Assembly: GCA_947650365.1 (NCBI GenBank) | Contig: OX393555.1 | Coordinates: 83,829,995-83,893,994 of the forward strand | Source: Chamaelirium japonicum | Taxonomy: Eukaryota > Streptophyta > Magnoliopsida > Liliales > Melanthiaceae | Length of the DNA stretch: 64,000 nucleotides | Reading direction: 5' to 3' | The notes under the pieces: model-generated | Told to the model about the DNA's origin: nothing | The model's database searches: none | The model's input: the letters and a program-made list of their open reading frames with translations, nothing else | Shown here: one piece after another, positions 38,612-52,258 of the stretch | Position numbering within the stretch: position 1 is the stretch's first letter | How the letters are laid out: the number at the start of each line of letters is the position of its first letter | Made by a program: the position numbers and the translations under genes

Positions 38612-38763
38612 ACGATCCATTCTAATTCATTCATACAATCCATTCTAATTCATTCGCACGAATGTATCTATTCTAATCCATTCGTACGATCCATTCTAAT
38701 CCATTCGTACGATCCATTCTAATTCATTCGCATGAATGTAACCATTCTAATTCATTCACACGA
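38612..38763 (+). repeat. 152-bp plus island opening unit Z2
   Basis: Matches 27268-27419 in length and in the CACACGATCGTATG exit. Confidence 0.88.
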
Positions 38764-39126
38764 TCGTATGAATTAGAATGGATACATTCGTGCGAATGAA
38801 TTAGAATGGATCGTGCGAATGAATAAGAATGGATCATACGAATGAATTAGAATGGATCGTACGAATTAATTAGAATGGATACATTCGTGCGAATGAATTA
38901 GAATGGATTGTATGAATGAATTAGAATGGATCGTACAAATGAATTAGAATGGATCATACGAATTAATTAGAATGGATCATACGAATGAATTAGAATGGAC
39001 AGTACAAATGAATTTGAATGGATCGTACGAATGAACTAGAATGGATCGTACGAATGAACTAGAATGGATACATTCGTGCGAATGAATTAGAATGGATCGT
39101 ACGAATGAATTAGAATGGATCGTACG
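38764..39126 (-). repeat. Minus-oriented satellite block in Z2
   Basis: Pairs with 27420-27756, with one extra monomer (a repeated GAACTAG unit near 39050). Confidence 0.86.
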
Positions 39127-39160
39127 ATTCATTCTAATTCATTCGTACGATCTATTCTAA

Positions 39161-40590
39161 TACATTCGTACGATTCATGCTAATTCATTCGCACGATCCA
39201 TTCTAATTCATTCGTACGATCCATTCTTATTCATTCATACGATCCATTTTAATTCAATCGTACGATCCATTCTAATTCATTCGCACAAATGTATCCATTC
39301 TAATTCATTCGTACGATCCATTCTAATTCATTCGCACGATCCATTTTAATTCATTCGTACGATCTATTCTAATTCTTTCACACGATCCATTCTAATTCAT
39401 TCGTACGATCCATTCTAATTCATTCGCACGATCCATTCTAATTCATTCATACGATCCACTCTAATTCATTCGTACGATCCATTCTAATTCATTCGCACAA
39501 ATGTATCCATTCTAATTCATTCACACGATCCATTCTAATTCATTCGTACGATTCATGCTAATTCATTGGCACGATCCATTCTAATTCATTCGTACGATCC
39601 ATTCTTATTCATTCATACGATTCATGCTAATTCAATCGTACGATCCATTCTAATTCATTCGCACAAATGTATCCATTCTAATTCATTCGTACGATCCATT
39701 CTAATTCATTCGCACGATCCATTTTAATTCATTCGTACGATCTATTCTAATTCTTTCACACGATCCATTCTAATTCATTCGCACGATCCATTCTAATACA
39801 TTCGTACGATTCATGCTAATTCATTCGTACGATCCATTCTAATACATTCTAATTCATTCGTACGATCCATTCTAATACATTCGTACGATTCATGCTAATT
39901 CATTCGCACGATCCATTCTAATTCATTCGTACGATCCATTCTTATTCATTCATACGATCCATTTTAATTCAATCGTACGATCCATTCTAATTCATTCGCA
40001 CAAATGTATCCATTCTAATTCATTCGTACGATCCATTCTAATTCATTCGCACGATCCATTTTAATTCATTCGTACGATCTATTCTAATTCTTTCACACGA
40101 TCCATTCTAATTCATTCGTACGATCCATTCTAATTCATTCGCACGATCCATTCTAATTCATTCGTACGATCCATTCTAATTCATTCATACGATCCACTCT
40201 AATTCATTCGTACGATCCATTCTAATTCATTCGCACAAATGTATCCATTCTAATTCATTCACACGATCCATTCTAATTCATTCGTACGATCCACTCTAAT
40301 TCATTCGCACGATCCATTCTAATTCATTCGTATGATCCATTCTAATTCATTCATACGATCCATTCTAATTCATTCATACGATCCATTCTAATTCATTCGC
40401 ACAAATGTATCCATTCTAATTCATTCGTACGATCCATTCTAATTCATTCACACGATCCATTCTAATTCATTCGTACGATCCATTTTAATTCATTCGCACA
40501 AATGTATCCATTCTAATTCATTCGTACGATCCATTCTAATTCATTCACACGATCCATTCTAATTCATTCGTACGATCCATTCTAATTCAT
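39161..40590 (+). repeat. ~715-bp direct duplication
   Basis: The run starting TACATTCGTACGATTCATGC at 39161 recurs at 39876 with the same following variants (CTTATTC, CATTTTAATTCAATCG, CACAAATG, CTTTCACAC). A partial extra copy starts near 39550 (offset 378). Confidence 0.83.
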
Positions 40591-40661
40591 TCCCACGATC
40601 CATTCTAATTTATTCGTACGATCCATTCTAATTCATTCGTAAGATCTATTCTAATTCATTC

Positions 40662-40910
40662 GCACGAATGTAACCATTCTAATTCATTCATACGATTCAT
40701 TCTAATTCATTAGTAGGAGCTATTCTAATTCATTCGTACGATCCATTCTAATTGATTCGTACGATCCAATGTAATTCATTCATACAATCCATTTAGATTC
40801 ATTCGCACAAATGTATCCATTCAAATTCATTCGTACGATATAGTCTAATTCATTCGTACGATCCATTCTAATTCATTCGCACGAATATATCCATTCTAAT
40901 TCTTTCGTAC
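40662..40910 (+). repeat. 249-bp module, copy 4
   Basis: Same length; carries TAGGAGCTATTC and GATATAGTC changes. It lies only ~2.4 kb from copy 3, inside the expanded block of Z2. Confidence 0.88.
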
Positions 40911-41275
40911 GATGCATTCTAATTCATTCGTACGATCCATTCTAATTCATTCATTTAATCCATTCTAATTCATTTGTACGATCCATTCTAATTCATTTGT
41001 CCGATCCATTCTAATTCATTCGCACGAATGTATTCATTCTAATTCATTCGTACGATCCATTCTAATTCATTCGTACGATCCATTCTAATTCGTTCGTACA
41101 ATCCATTCTAATTCATTCGCGCGAATGTATCCATTCTAGTTCATTCGTACGATCCATTCTAATTCATTCGTACGATCCATTCTAATTCATTCGCACGATC
41201 TATTCAAATTCATTCGTACGATCAATTCTAATTCATTCGCACGAATGTATCCATTCTAATTCATTCGTACGATCC

Positions 41276-42459
41276 TGAATTAGAATAGATCGTACGAATG
41301 AATGGATCGTGCGAATGAACTAGAATGGAATATACGAATGAATTAGAATGGATCATACGAATTAATTAGAATGGATCATACGAATGAATTAGAATGGATC
41401 GTACGAATGAATTAGAATGGATCGTACGAATGAATTAGAATGGATCGTGCGAATGAATTAGAATGGATCGTACGAATGAATTAGAATGGATACATTTGTG
41501 CGAAATAATTAGAATGGATCGTACGAATAAATTAGAATGGATCGTATGAATGAATTAGAATGGATCGTACGAATGAATTAGAATGGATCGTGCGAATGAA
41601 TTAGAATGGATCGTACGAATGAATTAGAATGGATCGTGTGAAAGAATTAGAATGGATCGTACAAATGAATTAGAATGGATCGTGCGAATGAATTAGAATA
41701 GATCGTACGAATGAATTAGAATGGATACATTCGTGCGAATGAATTAGAATGGATCGGACGAATGAATTAGAATGGATCGTATGAATGAGTAAGAATGGAT
41801 CGTACGAATGAACTAGAATAGATCGTACGAATGAATTAGAATGGATCGTACGAAAGAATTAGAATGGATCGTATGAATGAATTAGAATGGATATATTCGT
41901 GCAAATAAATTAGAATGGATCGTATGAATGTATTAGAATGGATCGTATGAGCGAATTAGAATGGATCGTACGAATGAATTAGAATGGATCGTATGAATGA
42001 ATTAGAATGGATACATTTGTGTGAATGAATTGGAATGGATCGTATGAATGAATTAGAATAGATTTTGTGAATGAATTAGAACTGATCGTACGAATGAATT
42101 AGAATGGATACATTCGTGCGAATGAATTAGAATGGATTGTATGAATGAATTAGAATGGATCCTATGAATGAATTAGAATGGATCGTACGAATGAATTAGA
42201 ATGGATACATTCGTGCGAATGAATTAGAATTGATCGTACGAATGAATTAGAATGGATCGTGCGAATGAATTAGAATGGATCGTACGAATGAATTAGAATG
42301 GATACATTCGTGCGAATGAATTAGAATGGATACATTCGTGCGAAAGAATTAGAACAGATCGTATGAATGAATTAGAATGGATTGTATGAATGAATTAGAA
42401 TGGATCGTATGAATGAATTAGAATGGATCGTGCGAATGAATTCGAATGGATCGTACGAA
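41276..42459 (-). repeat. Minus-oriented satellite block in Z2
   Basis: Pairs with 28742-29808. Shares the shortened monomer near 41291, AGATTTTGTG and GCGAAAG. Ends at GAATTC 42457-42462. Confidence 0.87.
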
Positions 42460-44204
42460 TTCATTCTAATTCATTCATACAATCCATTCTAATTCTTTGA
42501 CACGATCCATTCTAATTCATTCGTACGTTCCATTCGAATTCATTAGCACGATCCATGCTAATTCATTCGTTCGATCAATTCTAATTCATTAGCATGATCC
42601 ATTCTAATTCATTCGTACGATCCATTCTAATTCATTCGTACGATCCATTCTAATTCATATGCACAAAGGTACCCATTCTAATCCATTCGTAGGATCCATT
42701 CTTATCCATTCGTACGATCCATTCTAATTCATTCGTACGATCCATTCTAATTCATTCGCTCGAATGTATCCATTCTAATCCATTCGTACGATCCATTCTA
42801 ATCCATTCGTACGATCCATTCTAATTCATTCGCATGAATGTAACCATTCTAATTCATTTATTTGATCCATTCTAATTTATTCGTACGATCCATTCTAATT
42901 CATTCTTCCGATCCGTTCTAATTCATTCGCACGATTGTATCCATTCTAATTCATTCGTACGATCCATTCTAATTCATTCGTACGATCCATTCTAATTCAT
43001 TCGTAAGATCCATTCTAATACATTCGTACGATCCATTCTAATTCATTCGTACGATCCATTCTAATTCATTCGCATGAATGTATCCATTCTAATTCATTCA
43101 TACAATCCATTCTACTTCATTCGTACTATCCGTTCTAATTCACTCATACGATCCATTCTAATTCATTCATACGATCCATTCTAATTCATTTGCACGAATA
43201 TATCCATTCTAATTCATTCGTACGATCCATTCTAATTTCTTCGTACGATCCATTCTAATTCCTTCGTACGATCCATTCTAATTCCTTCGTACGATCCATT
43301 CTATTTCATTCGTATGATCCATTCTAATTCCTTCGTACGATCCATTCTAATTCCTTCGTATCCATTCCAATTCACTCATACGATCCATTCTAATTCATTC
43401 GTACGATTTATTCTAATTCATTCATACAATCCATTCTAATTCATTCACATGAATGTATCCATTCTAATTCATTCGTACGATCAGTTCTAATTCTTTCACA
43501 AAAGCTATTCTAATTCATTCATACGATCCATTCTAATTCATTCACACGAATGTATCCATTCTAATTCATTCATACGATCCATTCTAATTCATTCGTACGA
43601 TCCATTCTAATTCACTCATACGATCCATTCTAATACATTCATACGATCCATTCTAATTCATTTGCACGAATATATCCATTCTAATTCATTCGTACGATCC
43701 ATTCTAATTCCTTCGTACGATCCATTCTAATTCATTCGTACGATCTATTCTAATTCATTCGTCCGATCCATTCTAATTCATTCGCACGAATGTATCCATT
43801 CTAATTTATTCGTACGATCCATTCTAATTCATTCGTATCATCCATTCTAATTCATTCATTTGATCCATTCTACTTCATTCGTACGATCCATTCTAATTCA
43901 TTCGTCCGATCCATTCTAATTCATTCGCACGAATGTATCCATTCTAATTCATTCGTACGATCCATTCTTATTCATTCATAGGATCCATTCTAATTCATTC
44001 GTACGATCCATTCTAATTCATTCGTACGATCCATTCTAATTCATTTGCACGAATGTATCCATTCTAGTTCATTCGTACGATCCATTCTAATTCATTCGTA
44101 CGATCCATTCTAATTCATTCGCACGATCCATTCTAATTCATTCGTACGATCAATTCTAATTCATTCGCACGAATGTATCCATTCTAATTCATTCGTACGA
44201 TCCT
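42460..44204 (+). repeat. Plus-oriented satellite block in Z2
   Basis: Pairs with 29809-31284 and is ~270 bp longer. Includes AATGTAACC, CATTTGATCC and GTACTATCCGTTC (~43124). Confidence 0.87.
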
Positions 44205-45620
44205 GAATTAGAATGGATCGTACGAATGAATTAGAATGGATACCTTTGTGCATATGAATTAGAATGGATCGTACGAGTGAATTAGAATGGATCGTATTAA
44301 TGAATTAGAATGGATCGTACGAATGAATTAGAATGGATACATTCGTGCGAATGAATTAGAATGGATCGTGCGAATCAATTAGATTGGATCGTGCGAATGA
44401 ATAAGAATAGATCATACGAATGAATTAGAATGGATCGTACAAATTAATTAGAATGGATACATTCGTGCGAATGAATTAGAATGGATTGTATGAATGAATT
44501 AGAATGGATCGTACGAATGAATTAGAATGGATCATACGAATTAATTAGAATGGATCGTACCAATGAATTAGAATGGATCGTACGAATGAATTAGAATGGA
44601 TACATTCGTGCGAATGAATTAGAATGGATCGGACGAATGAATTAGAATAGATCGTACGAATGAATTAGAATGGATCGTACGAAGGAATTAGAATGGATCG
44701 TACGAATGAATTAGAATGGATATATTCGTGCAAATGAATTAGAATGGATCGTATGAATGTATTAGAATGGATATATTCGTGCGAATGAATTAGACTGGAT
44801 CGGACGAATAAATTAGAATAGATCGTACGAATGAATTAGAATGGATCGTACGAAGGAATCAGAATGGATCGTACGAATGAACTAGAATGGATTAGAATGG
44901 ATCGTACGAATGAATTAGAATGGATCGTATGAATGAATTAGAATGCATCGTATGAATGAATTAGAATGGATCATATGAATGAATTAGAATGGATCGTACG
45001 AATGAATTAGAATGGATCGTGCGAATGAATTAGAATGGATCGTAGGAATGAATTAGAATGGATCGTACGAATGAACTAGAATGGATACATTCGTGCGAAT
45101 GAATTAGCATGGATCGTACGAATGAATTAGAATGGATCGTACGAATGAATTAGAATGGATCGTATGAATGAACTAGAATAGATACATTCGTGCGAATGAA
45201 TTAGAATGGAACGTACGAATGAATTAGAATGCATCGTACGAACGAATTAGAATGGATTTTACGAATGAATTAGAATGGATCTTACGAATGAATTAGAATG
45301 GATTGTACGAATGAATTAGAATGGATCATACGAATGAATTAGAAGAGATACATTCGTGCGAATGACTTAGAATGGATCGGACGAATGAATTAGAATGGAT
45401 CGTACGAATGAATTAGAATGGATCGTACGAATAAATTAGAATGGATACATTCGTCCGAATGAATTAGAATGGATCATACGAATGAGTAAGAATGGATCGT
45501 ACGAATGAAATAGAATAAATCGTATAAGTGAATTAGAATGGATTGTATGAATTAATTAGAATGGATCGTATGAATGAATTAGAATGGATCGTGCGAATGA
45601 ATTCGAATGGATCGTACGAA
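44205..45620 (-). repeat. Minus-oriented satellite block in Z2
   Basis: Opens with TACCTTTGTGCATATG as at 31285. A partial-monomer duplication, AGAATGGATTAGAATGG, sits near 44884. Ends at GAATTC 45618-45623. Confidence 0.87.
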
Positions 45621-47195
45621 TTCATTCTAATTCATTCATACAATCCATTCTAATTCTTTCACACGATATATTCTAATTCATTCGTAGGATCCATTCTAAT
45701 TCATTCGTACAATCCATTCTATTTCATTTGTACGATCCATTCTTACTCATTCGTATGATCCATTCTAATTCCTTCGTATCCATTCTAATTCACTCATACG
45801 ATCCATTCTAATTCATTCATACGATCTATTCTAATTCATTCATACAATCCATTCTAATTCTTTCACACGATCCATTCTAATTCATTCATATGATCCATTC
45901 TAATTCATTCGCACAATCCATTCTATTTTATTCGTACGATCCATTCTTACTCATTGGTACGATCCATTCTAATTCATTCGCACGAATGTATCCATTCTAA
46001 TTCATTCGTACGAATCCATTCTATTTCATTCGTAAGATCCATTCTTACTCATTCGTATGATCCATTCTAATTCATTCGGACGAATGTATCCATTCTAATT
46101 TATTCGTACGATCCATTCTAATTCATTTGTACGATCCATTCTAATTCATTCGTCCGATCCATTCTAATTCATTCGTCCGATCCATTCTAATTCATTCGCA
46201 CGAATGTATCCATTCTAATTCATTCGTACGATCCATTCTAATTCATTCGTAAGATCCATTCTAATTCATTCATACGATCCATTCTAATTCATTCGTACGA
46301 TCCATTCTAATTCATTCGTACAATCCATTCTAATTCATTCGTACGATCCATTCTAATTCATTCGCACAAATGTATCCATTCTAATTCATTCGTACGATCC
46401 ATTCTAATTCATTCGTACGATCCATTCTAATTCATTCGTAAGATCCATTCTAATTCATTCGCACGATCCATTCTAATTCATTCGTACGATCCATTCTAAT
46501 TCATTCTCACGAATGTATCCATTCTAGTTCATTTGTACGATCCATTCTAATTCATTCGTACGATCCATTCTAATTCATTCGCACGATCCATTCTAATTCA
46601 TTCGTACGATCCATTCTAATTCATTCATACGATCCATTCTAATTCATTCGTATGATCCATTCTAATTCATTCGCACAAATGTATCCATTCTAATTCATTC
46701 GTACGATCCATTCTAATTCATTCACACGATCCATTCTAATTCATTCGTACGATCCATTCTAATTCATTCGCACGATCTGTTCTTATTCATTCGCACAATC
46801 CATTCCAATTCATTCGCACGAATGTATCCATTCTAATTCATTCGTAAGATCCATTCTAATTCACTCGTACGATCCATTCTAATTCATTCGTATGATCCAT
46901 TCTAATTAATTCGTATGATCCATTCTAATTCACTCATACGATCCATTCTAATACATTCATACGATCCATTCTAATTCATTTGCATGAATATATCCATTCT
47001 AATTCATTCGTACGATCCATTCTAATTCCTTCGTACGATCCATTCTAATTCATTCGTACGATCTGTTCTAATTCATTCGTACGATCCATTCTAATTCATT
47101 CGTACGATCCATTCTAATTCCTTTGTACGATCCATTCTAATTCATTCGTACGATCCATTCTAATTCATTCGTACAATCTATTCTAATTCATTCGT
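45621..47195 (+). repeat. Expanded plus block in Z2
   Basis: Compared with 32481-33127 it gains ~930 bp holding CTTACTC, CGGACG and CGTCCG series. Ends at CATTCGTACGAATG 47189-47202. Confidence 0.87.
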
Positions 47196-47738
47196 ACGAA
47201 TGGATACATTCGTGTGAATGAATTAGAATGGATCGTACGAATGAGTAAGAATGGATCGTACGAATGAAATAGAATGGATTGCACGAATGAATTAGAATGG
47301 ATCGTATGAATAAATTAGAATAGATGGTGTGAAAGAATTAGAATGGATTGTATGATTGAATTAGAATGGATCGTACGAATGAATTAGAATGGATACATTC
47401 GTGCGAATGAATTAGAATGGATCATCCGAATGAATTAGAATGGATCGTACGAATGAATTAGAATGGATCGTACGAATGAAATAGAATAGATTGTACGAAT
47501 GAATTAGAATAGATCCTACGAATGAATTAGAATGGATCGTGTGGAAGAATTAGAATGGATCGTGTGAAAGTATTAGAATGGATTGTATGAATGAATTAGA
47601 ATGGATCGTATGAATGAATTAGAATGGATCGTACGAATGAATTAGAATAGATTGCACGAATGAATTAGAATGGATCGTGCGAATGAAATACAATGGATAC
47701 AAATGAAATAGAATGAATCATACGAATGAATTAGAATG
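47196..47738 (-). repeat. Minus-oriented satellite block in Z2
   Basis: Pairs with 33128-33624. The GTGTGAAAG monomer is doubled near 47537-47565. Ends GAATGACGATCC. Confidence 0.87.
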
Positions 47739-47908
47739 ACGATCCATTCTTACTCATTCGTATGATCCATTCTAATTTATTCGCACGAATTAATCCATTC
47801 TAATTCATTCGTACGTCTAATTCATTCGTACGGTCCATTCCAATTCATTCGCACAATCCATTCTATTTCATTCGTACGATCCATTCTTACTCATTCGTAT
47901 GATCCATT
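47739..47908 (+). repeat. 170-bp inverted module, copy 3
   Basis: Same length as copies 1, 2 and 4 but with GAATTAATCC in place of GAATGTATCC at 47787-47796, a private change. Confidence 0.9.
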
Positions 47909-48294
47909 ATGGATACATTCGTGCGAATGAATTAGAATGGATCATACGAATGAGTAAGAATGGATCGTACGAATGAAATAGAATGGATTGTGCGAATGAA
48001 TTAGAATAGATCGTACGAATGAATTAGAATGGATCGTGTGAAAGAATTAGAATTGATTGTATGAATGAATTAGAATAGATCGTATGAATGAATTAGAATG
48101 GATCGTACGAATGAATTAGAATGGATCGTACGAATGAATTAGAATGGATCGTACGAATGAATTAGAATGGATACATTCGTGCGAAAGAATTAGAATGGAT
48201 CGTACGAATGAATTAGACGTACGAATGAATTAGAATGGATACATTCGTGCGAATAAATTAGAATGGATCATACGAATGAGTAAGAATGGATCGT
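47909..48294 (-). repeat. Minus block containing a fold-back copy
   Basis: From 48193 it is the reverse complement of the 5' part of the 170-bp module just upstream, including its ACGTC short monomer. Confidence 0.87.
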
Positions 48295-48339
48295 CATTCT
48301 AATTCATTCGTATGATTCATTCTATTTCATTTGTATCCT
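48295..48339 (+). repeat. 45-bp plus island, end of fold-back
   Basis: Reverse complement of the minus sequence ending at 47738; stops at TTTGTATCC. Not present in the sister unit at 56.6-57.2 kb. Confidence 0.87.
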
Positions 48340-48875
48340 TTGTATGGATTGTATGAATGAATTAGAATGGAATAGAATGGATCATGTGAAAGAATTAGAA
48401 TGGATCGTGTGAAAGAATTAGAATGGATTGTATGAATGAATTAGAATGGATCGTGTGAAAGAAGTAGAATGGATTCTATGAATGAATTAGAATAGATCGT
48501 ATGAATGAATTAGAATGGATCGTACGAATGAATTAGAATGGATCGTACGAATGAATTAGAATGGATCGTACGAATGAATTAGAAAGGATACATTCGTGCG
48601 AATGAATTAGAATGGATACATTCATGCGAAAGAATTAGAATAGATCGTATGAATGAATTAGAATGGATCCTATGAATGAATTAGAATGGATCGTGTGAAT
48701 GAATTAGAATGGATCGTACGAATGAATTAGAATGGATCGTGCTAATGAATTAGAATTGATCGAACGAATGAATTAGCATGGATCGTGCTAATGAATTAGA
48801 ATGGAACGTACGAATGAATTAGAATGGATTGTGTGAAAGAATTAGAATGGATTGTATGAATGAATTAGAATAAAT
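48340..48875 (-). repeat. Minus-oriented satellite block
   Basis: Re-enters with repeated GTGTGAAAG / TTGTATG monomers, then GCGAAAG and GTGCTAATG. Ends AATAAATTCGTACGATCC. Pairs with the end of 56611-57160. Confidence 0.85.
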
Positions 48876-50151
48876 TCGTACGATCCATTCGAATTCATTC
48901 GCACGATCCATTCTAATTCATTCATACGATCCATTCTAATTCATTCATACAATCCATTCTAATTCTTTCACACGATCCATTCTAATTCATTCGTAGGATC
49001 CATTCTAATTCATTCGTACAATCTATTCTATTTCATTCATACGATCCATTCTTACTCATTCCTATGATCCATTCTAATTCATTCGGACGAATGTATCCAT
49101 TCTAATTTATTCGTACGATCCATTCTAATTCATTCGTACGATCCATTCTAATTAATTCGTACGATCCATTTTAATTCATTCGTCCGATCCATTCTAATTC
49201 ATTCGCACGAATGTATCAATTCTAATTCATTCGTACGATCTATTCTAATTCATTCGTATGATCCATTCTAATTCATTCGTAAGATCCATTCTAATTCATT
49301 CGTACGATCCATTCTAATTCATTCGTACGATCCATTCTAATTCATTCGCATGAATGTATCCATTCTAGTTCATTCGTACGATCCATTCTAATTCATTCGT
49401 ACGATCCATTCTAATTCATTCGCACGATCCATTCTAATTCATTCGTACGATCCATTCTAATTCATTCGCACGATCCATTCTAATTCATTCGTACGATCCA
49501 TTCTAATTCATTCATACGATCCAGTCTAATTGATTCGCACGATCCATTCTAATTCATTCGCACAAATGTATCCATTCTAATTCATTCGTACGATCCATTC
49601 TAATTCATTCGCACGATCCATTCTAATTCATTCGTACGATCCATTCTAATTCATTTGCACGATCTGTTTTTATTCATTCGCACAATCCATTCTAATTCAT
49701 TCGCACGAATGTATCCATTCTAATTCATTCGTACGATCCATTCTAATTCATTCGTACGATCCATTCTAATTCATTCGTATGATCCATTCTAATTAATTTG
49801 TATGATCCATTCTAATTCATTCGTACGATCCATTCTAATTCATTCATACAATCCATTCTAATTTATTCGTACGATTCATTCTAATTCACTCATACAATCC
49901 ATTCTAATACATTCATATGATCCATTCTAATTCATTTGCATGAATATATCCATTCTAATTCATTCGTACGATCCATTCTAATTCCTTCGTACGATCCATT
50001 CTAATTTAATCGTACGATCTATTCTAATTCATTCGTACGATCCATTCTAATTCATTCGTACGATCCATTCTAATTCCTTCGTACGATCCATTCTAATTCA
50101 TTCGTACGATCCATTCTAATTCATTCGTACAATCTATTCTAATTCATTTGT
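48876..50151 (+). repeat. Plus-oriented satellite block in Y1
   Basis: Pairs with 57161-58487. Contains CGATCTGTTTTTATTC (~49672) and a CATTTGTACGAATG exit. Confidence 0.87.
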
Positions 50152-51432
50152 ACGAATGGATACATTCGTGTGAATGATATAGAATGGATCGTACGAATGA
50201 ATAAAATGGATCGTACGAATGAAATAGAATGGATTGCACGAATGAATTAGAATGGATCGTACGAATGAATTAGAATGGATCGTGTGAAAGAATTAGAATG
50301 GATTGTATGAATGAATTAGAACGGATCGTACGAATGAATTAGAATGGATTGTACGAATGAATTAGAATGGATCGTACGAATGAATTCGAATAAATCGTAC
50401 GAATGAATTAGAATGGATCGTACGAAGGAATTAGAATGGATTGTACGAATGAATTAGAATGGATATATTCGTGCAAATGAATTAGAATGGATCGTTTGAA
50501 TGTATTAGAATGGATCGTATGAGTGAATTAGAATGGATCGTACGAATGAATTAGAATGGATCGTATGAATGAATTAGAATGGATACATTCGTGTGAACGA
50601 ATTGGAGTGGATCGTATGAATGAATTAGAATAGATTTTGTGAATGAATTAGAACTGATCGTACGAATGAATTAGAATGGATACATTCGTGCGAATGAATT
50701 AGAATGGATTGTATGAATGAATTAGAATGGATCGTACGAATGAATTAGAATGGATCGTATGAGTGAATTAGAATGGATACGAAGGAATTAGAATGGATCG
50801 TACGAAGGAATTAGAATGGATCATACGAATGAAATAAAATGGATCGTACGAAGGAATTAGAATGGATCGTACGAAGGAATTAGAATGGATCGTACGAATG
50901 AATTAGAATGGATATATTCGTGCAAATGAATTAGAATGGATCGTATGAATGAATTAGAATGGATCGTATGAGTGAATTAGAACGGATAGTACGAATGAAG
51001 TAGAATGGATCATATGAATGAATTAGAATGGATACATTCGTGCGAATGAATTAGAATGGATCGTATGAATGAATTAGAATAGATTGTGCGAATGAATTAG
51101 AATGGATCGTACGAATGAATTAGAATGGATTGTATGAATGAATTAGAATGGATCGTACGAATGAATTAGAATGGATCGTACGAATAAATTAGAATAGATT
51201 GCGCGAATGAATTAGAATGGATCGTACGAATGAATTAGAATGGATCGTACGAAGGAATTAGAATGGATCGTACGAATGAATTAGAATGGATCGTACGAAT
51301 GAATTAGAATGGATCGTACGAAGGAATTAGAATGGATCATACGAATGAATTAGAATGGATCGTACGATTGAATTTGAATGGATCATACGAATGAGTAAGA
51401 ATGGATCGTATGAATGAATTAGATTGGATCGT
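50152..51432 (-). repeat. Minus-oriented satellite block in Y1
   Basis: Pairs with 58488-59820. Series TTGCACG, GTGTGAAAG, AGATTTTGTG and GAAGG. Ends ATCGTACGAT 51428-51437. Confidence 0.87.
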
Positions 51433-51460
51433 ACGATCCATTCTAATTCATTAGCATGGA
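51433..51460 (+). repeat. 28-bp plus island with hairpin, copy 2
   Basis: Runs into CATTAGCA - 7 bases - TGCTAATG at 51449-51471. Confidence 0.86.
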
Positions 51461-52054
51461 TCGTGCTAATGAATTGGAATGGAATATACGAATGAATTAG
51501 AATGGATCGTAGAATGGATCGTACGAATGAATTAGAATGAATTAGAATGGATCGTACGAACGAATTAGAATAGATCATAGGAATGAATTAGAATGGATCG
51601 TGCAAATGAATTAGAATGGATACATTAGTGCGAATGAATTAGAATGGATCGTGCGAATGAATTAGAATGGATCGTATGAATAAATTAGAATGGATATATT
51701 TGAACGAATAAATTAGAATAGATCATAAGAATGAATTAGAATGGATCGTACGAATGAATTAGAATGGATAGTGCGAATGAATTAGAATCGATCATACGAA
51801 TGAATTAGAATGGATCGTACGAATGAATTAGAATGGATCGTACGAATGAATTAGAATGTATCATACGAATGAGTAAGAATGGATCGTACGAATGAATTAG
51901 AATGGATCGTACGAATGAATTAGAATGGATCGTACGAATAAATTAGAATGGATACATTCGTCCGAATGAATTAGAATGGATCATACGAATGAGTAAGAAT
52001 GGATCGTACGAATGAAATAGAATAGATTATACGAATGAATTAGAATGGATCCTA
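51461..52054 (-). repeat. Minus-oriented satellite block in Y1
   Basis: Pairs with 59849-60350 and is ~90 bp longer. Ends GGATCCTAGTACGATCC, an irregular joint not seen in the partner. Confidence 0.85.
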
Positions 52055-52258
52055 GTACGATCCATTCTAATTCATTCATACGATCTATTCTAATTCATTC
52101 ATACAATCCATTCTTATTCTTTCACACGATCCATTCTAATTCATTCGTACGATCCATTCTAATTCATTCGTGCAATCCATTCTATTTCATTCGTACGATC
52201 CATTCTTACTCATTCGTACGATCCATTCTAATTCATTCACACGAATGTATCCATTCGT
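52055..52258 (+). repeat. Plus-oriented satellite block in Y1
   Basis: CTTATTCTTTCACAC, GTGCAATCC, CTATTTC and CTTACTC, ending at CATTCGTACGAATG 52252-52265. Its 73-codon frame is a by-product of the stop-removing variants. Confidence 0.87.

Larger units (their letters stand above)
39127..41275 (+). repeat. Expanded plus block in Z2
   Basis: Grown by internal duplication: the GATTCATGC marker occurs near 39172, 39550, 39808 and 39887. A 249-bp module lies at 40662-40910. Ends GATCCTGAATTAG. Confidence 0.87.
47695..48338. repeat. 146-bp inverted duplication with 352-bp spacer
   Basis: Left arm 47695-47840 and right arm 48193-48338 are reverse complements of equal length with about three mismatches by eye. 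The arms cross the minus-to-plus joint GAATGACGATCC, and the right arm has its complement GGATCGTCATTC. The right arm matches the local GAAATAGAATGAATC version rather than the one at 56.4 kb. Confidence 0.88.
38612..48875. repeat. Higher-order unit Z2 (~10.3 kb, expanded)
   Basis: Same joint order as Z1. Extra length sits mainly in the plus blocks 39127-41275 and 45621-47195 and in the fold-back at 47.7-48.3 kb. Confidence 0.86.
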
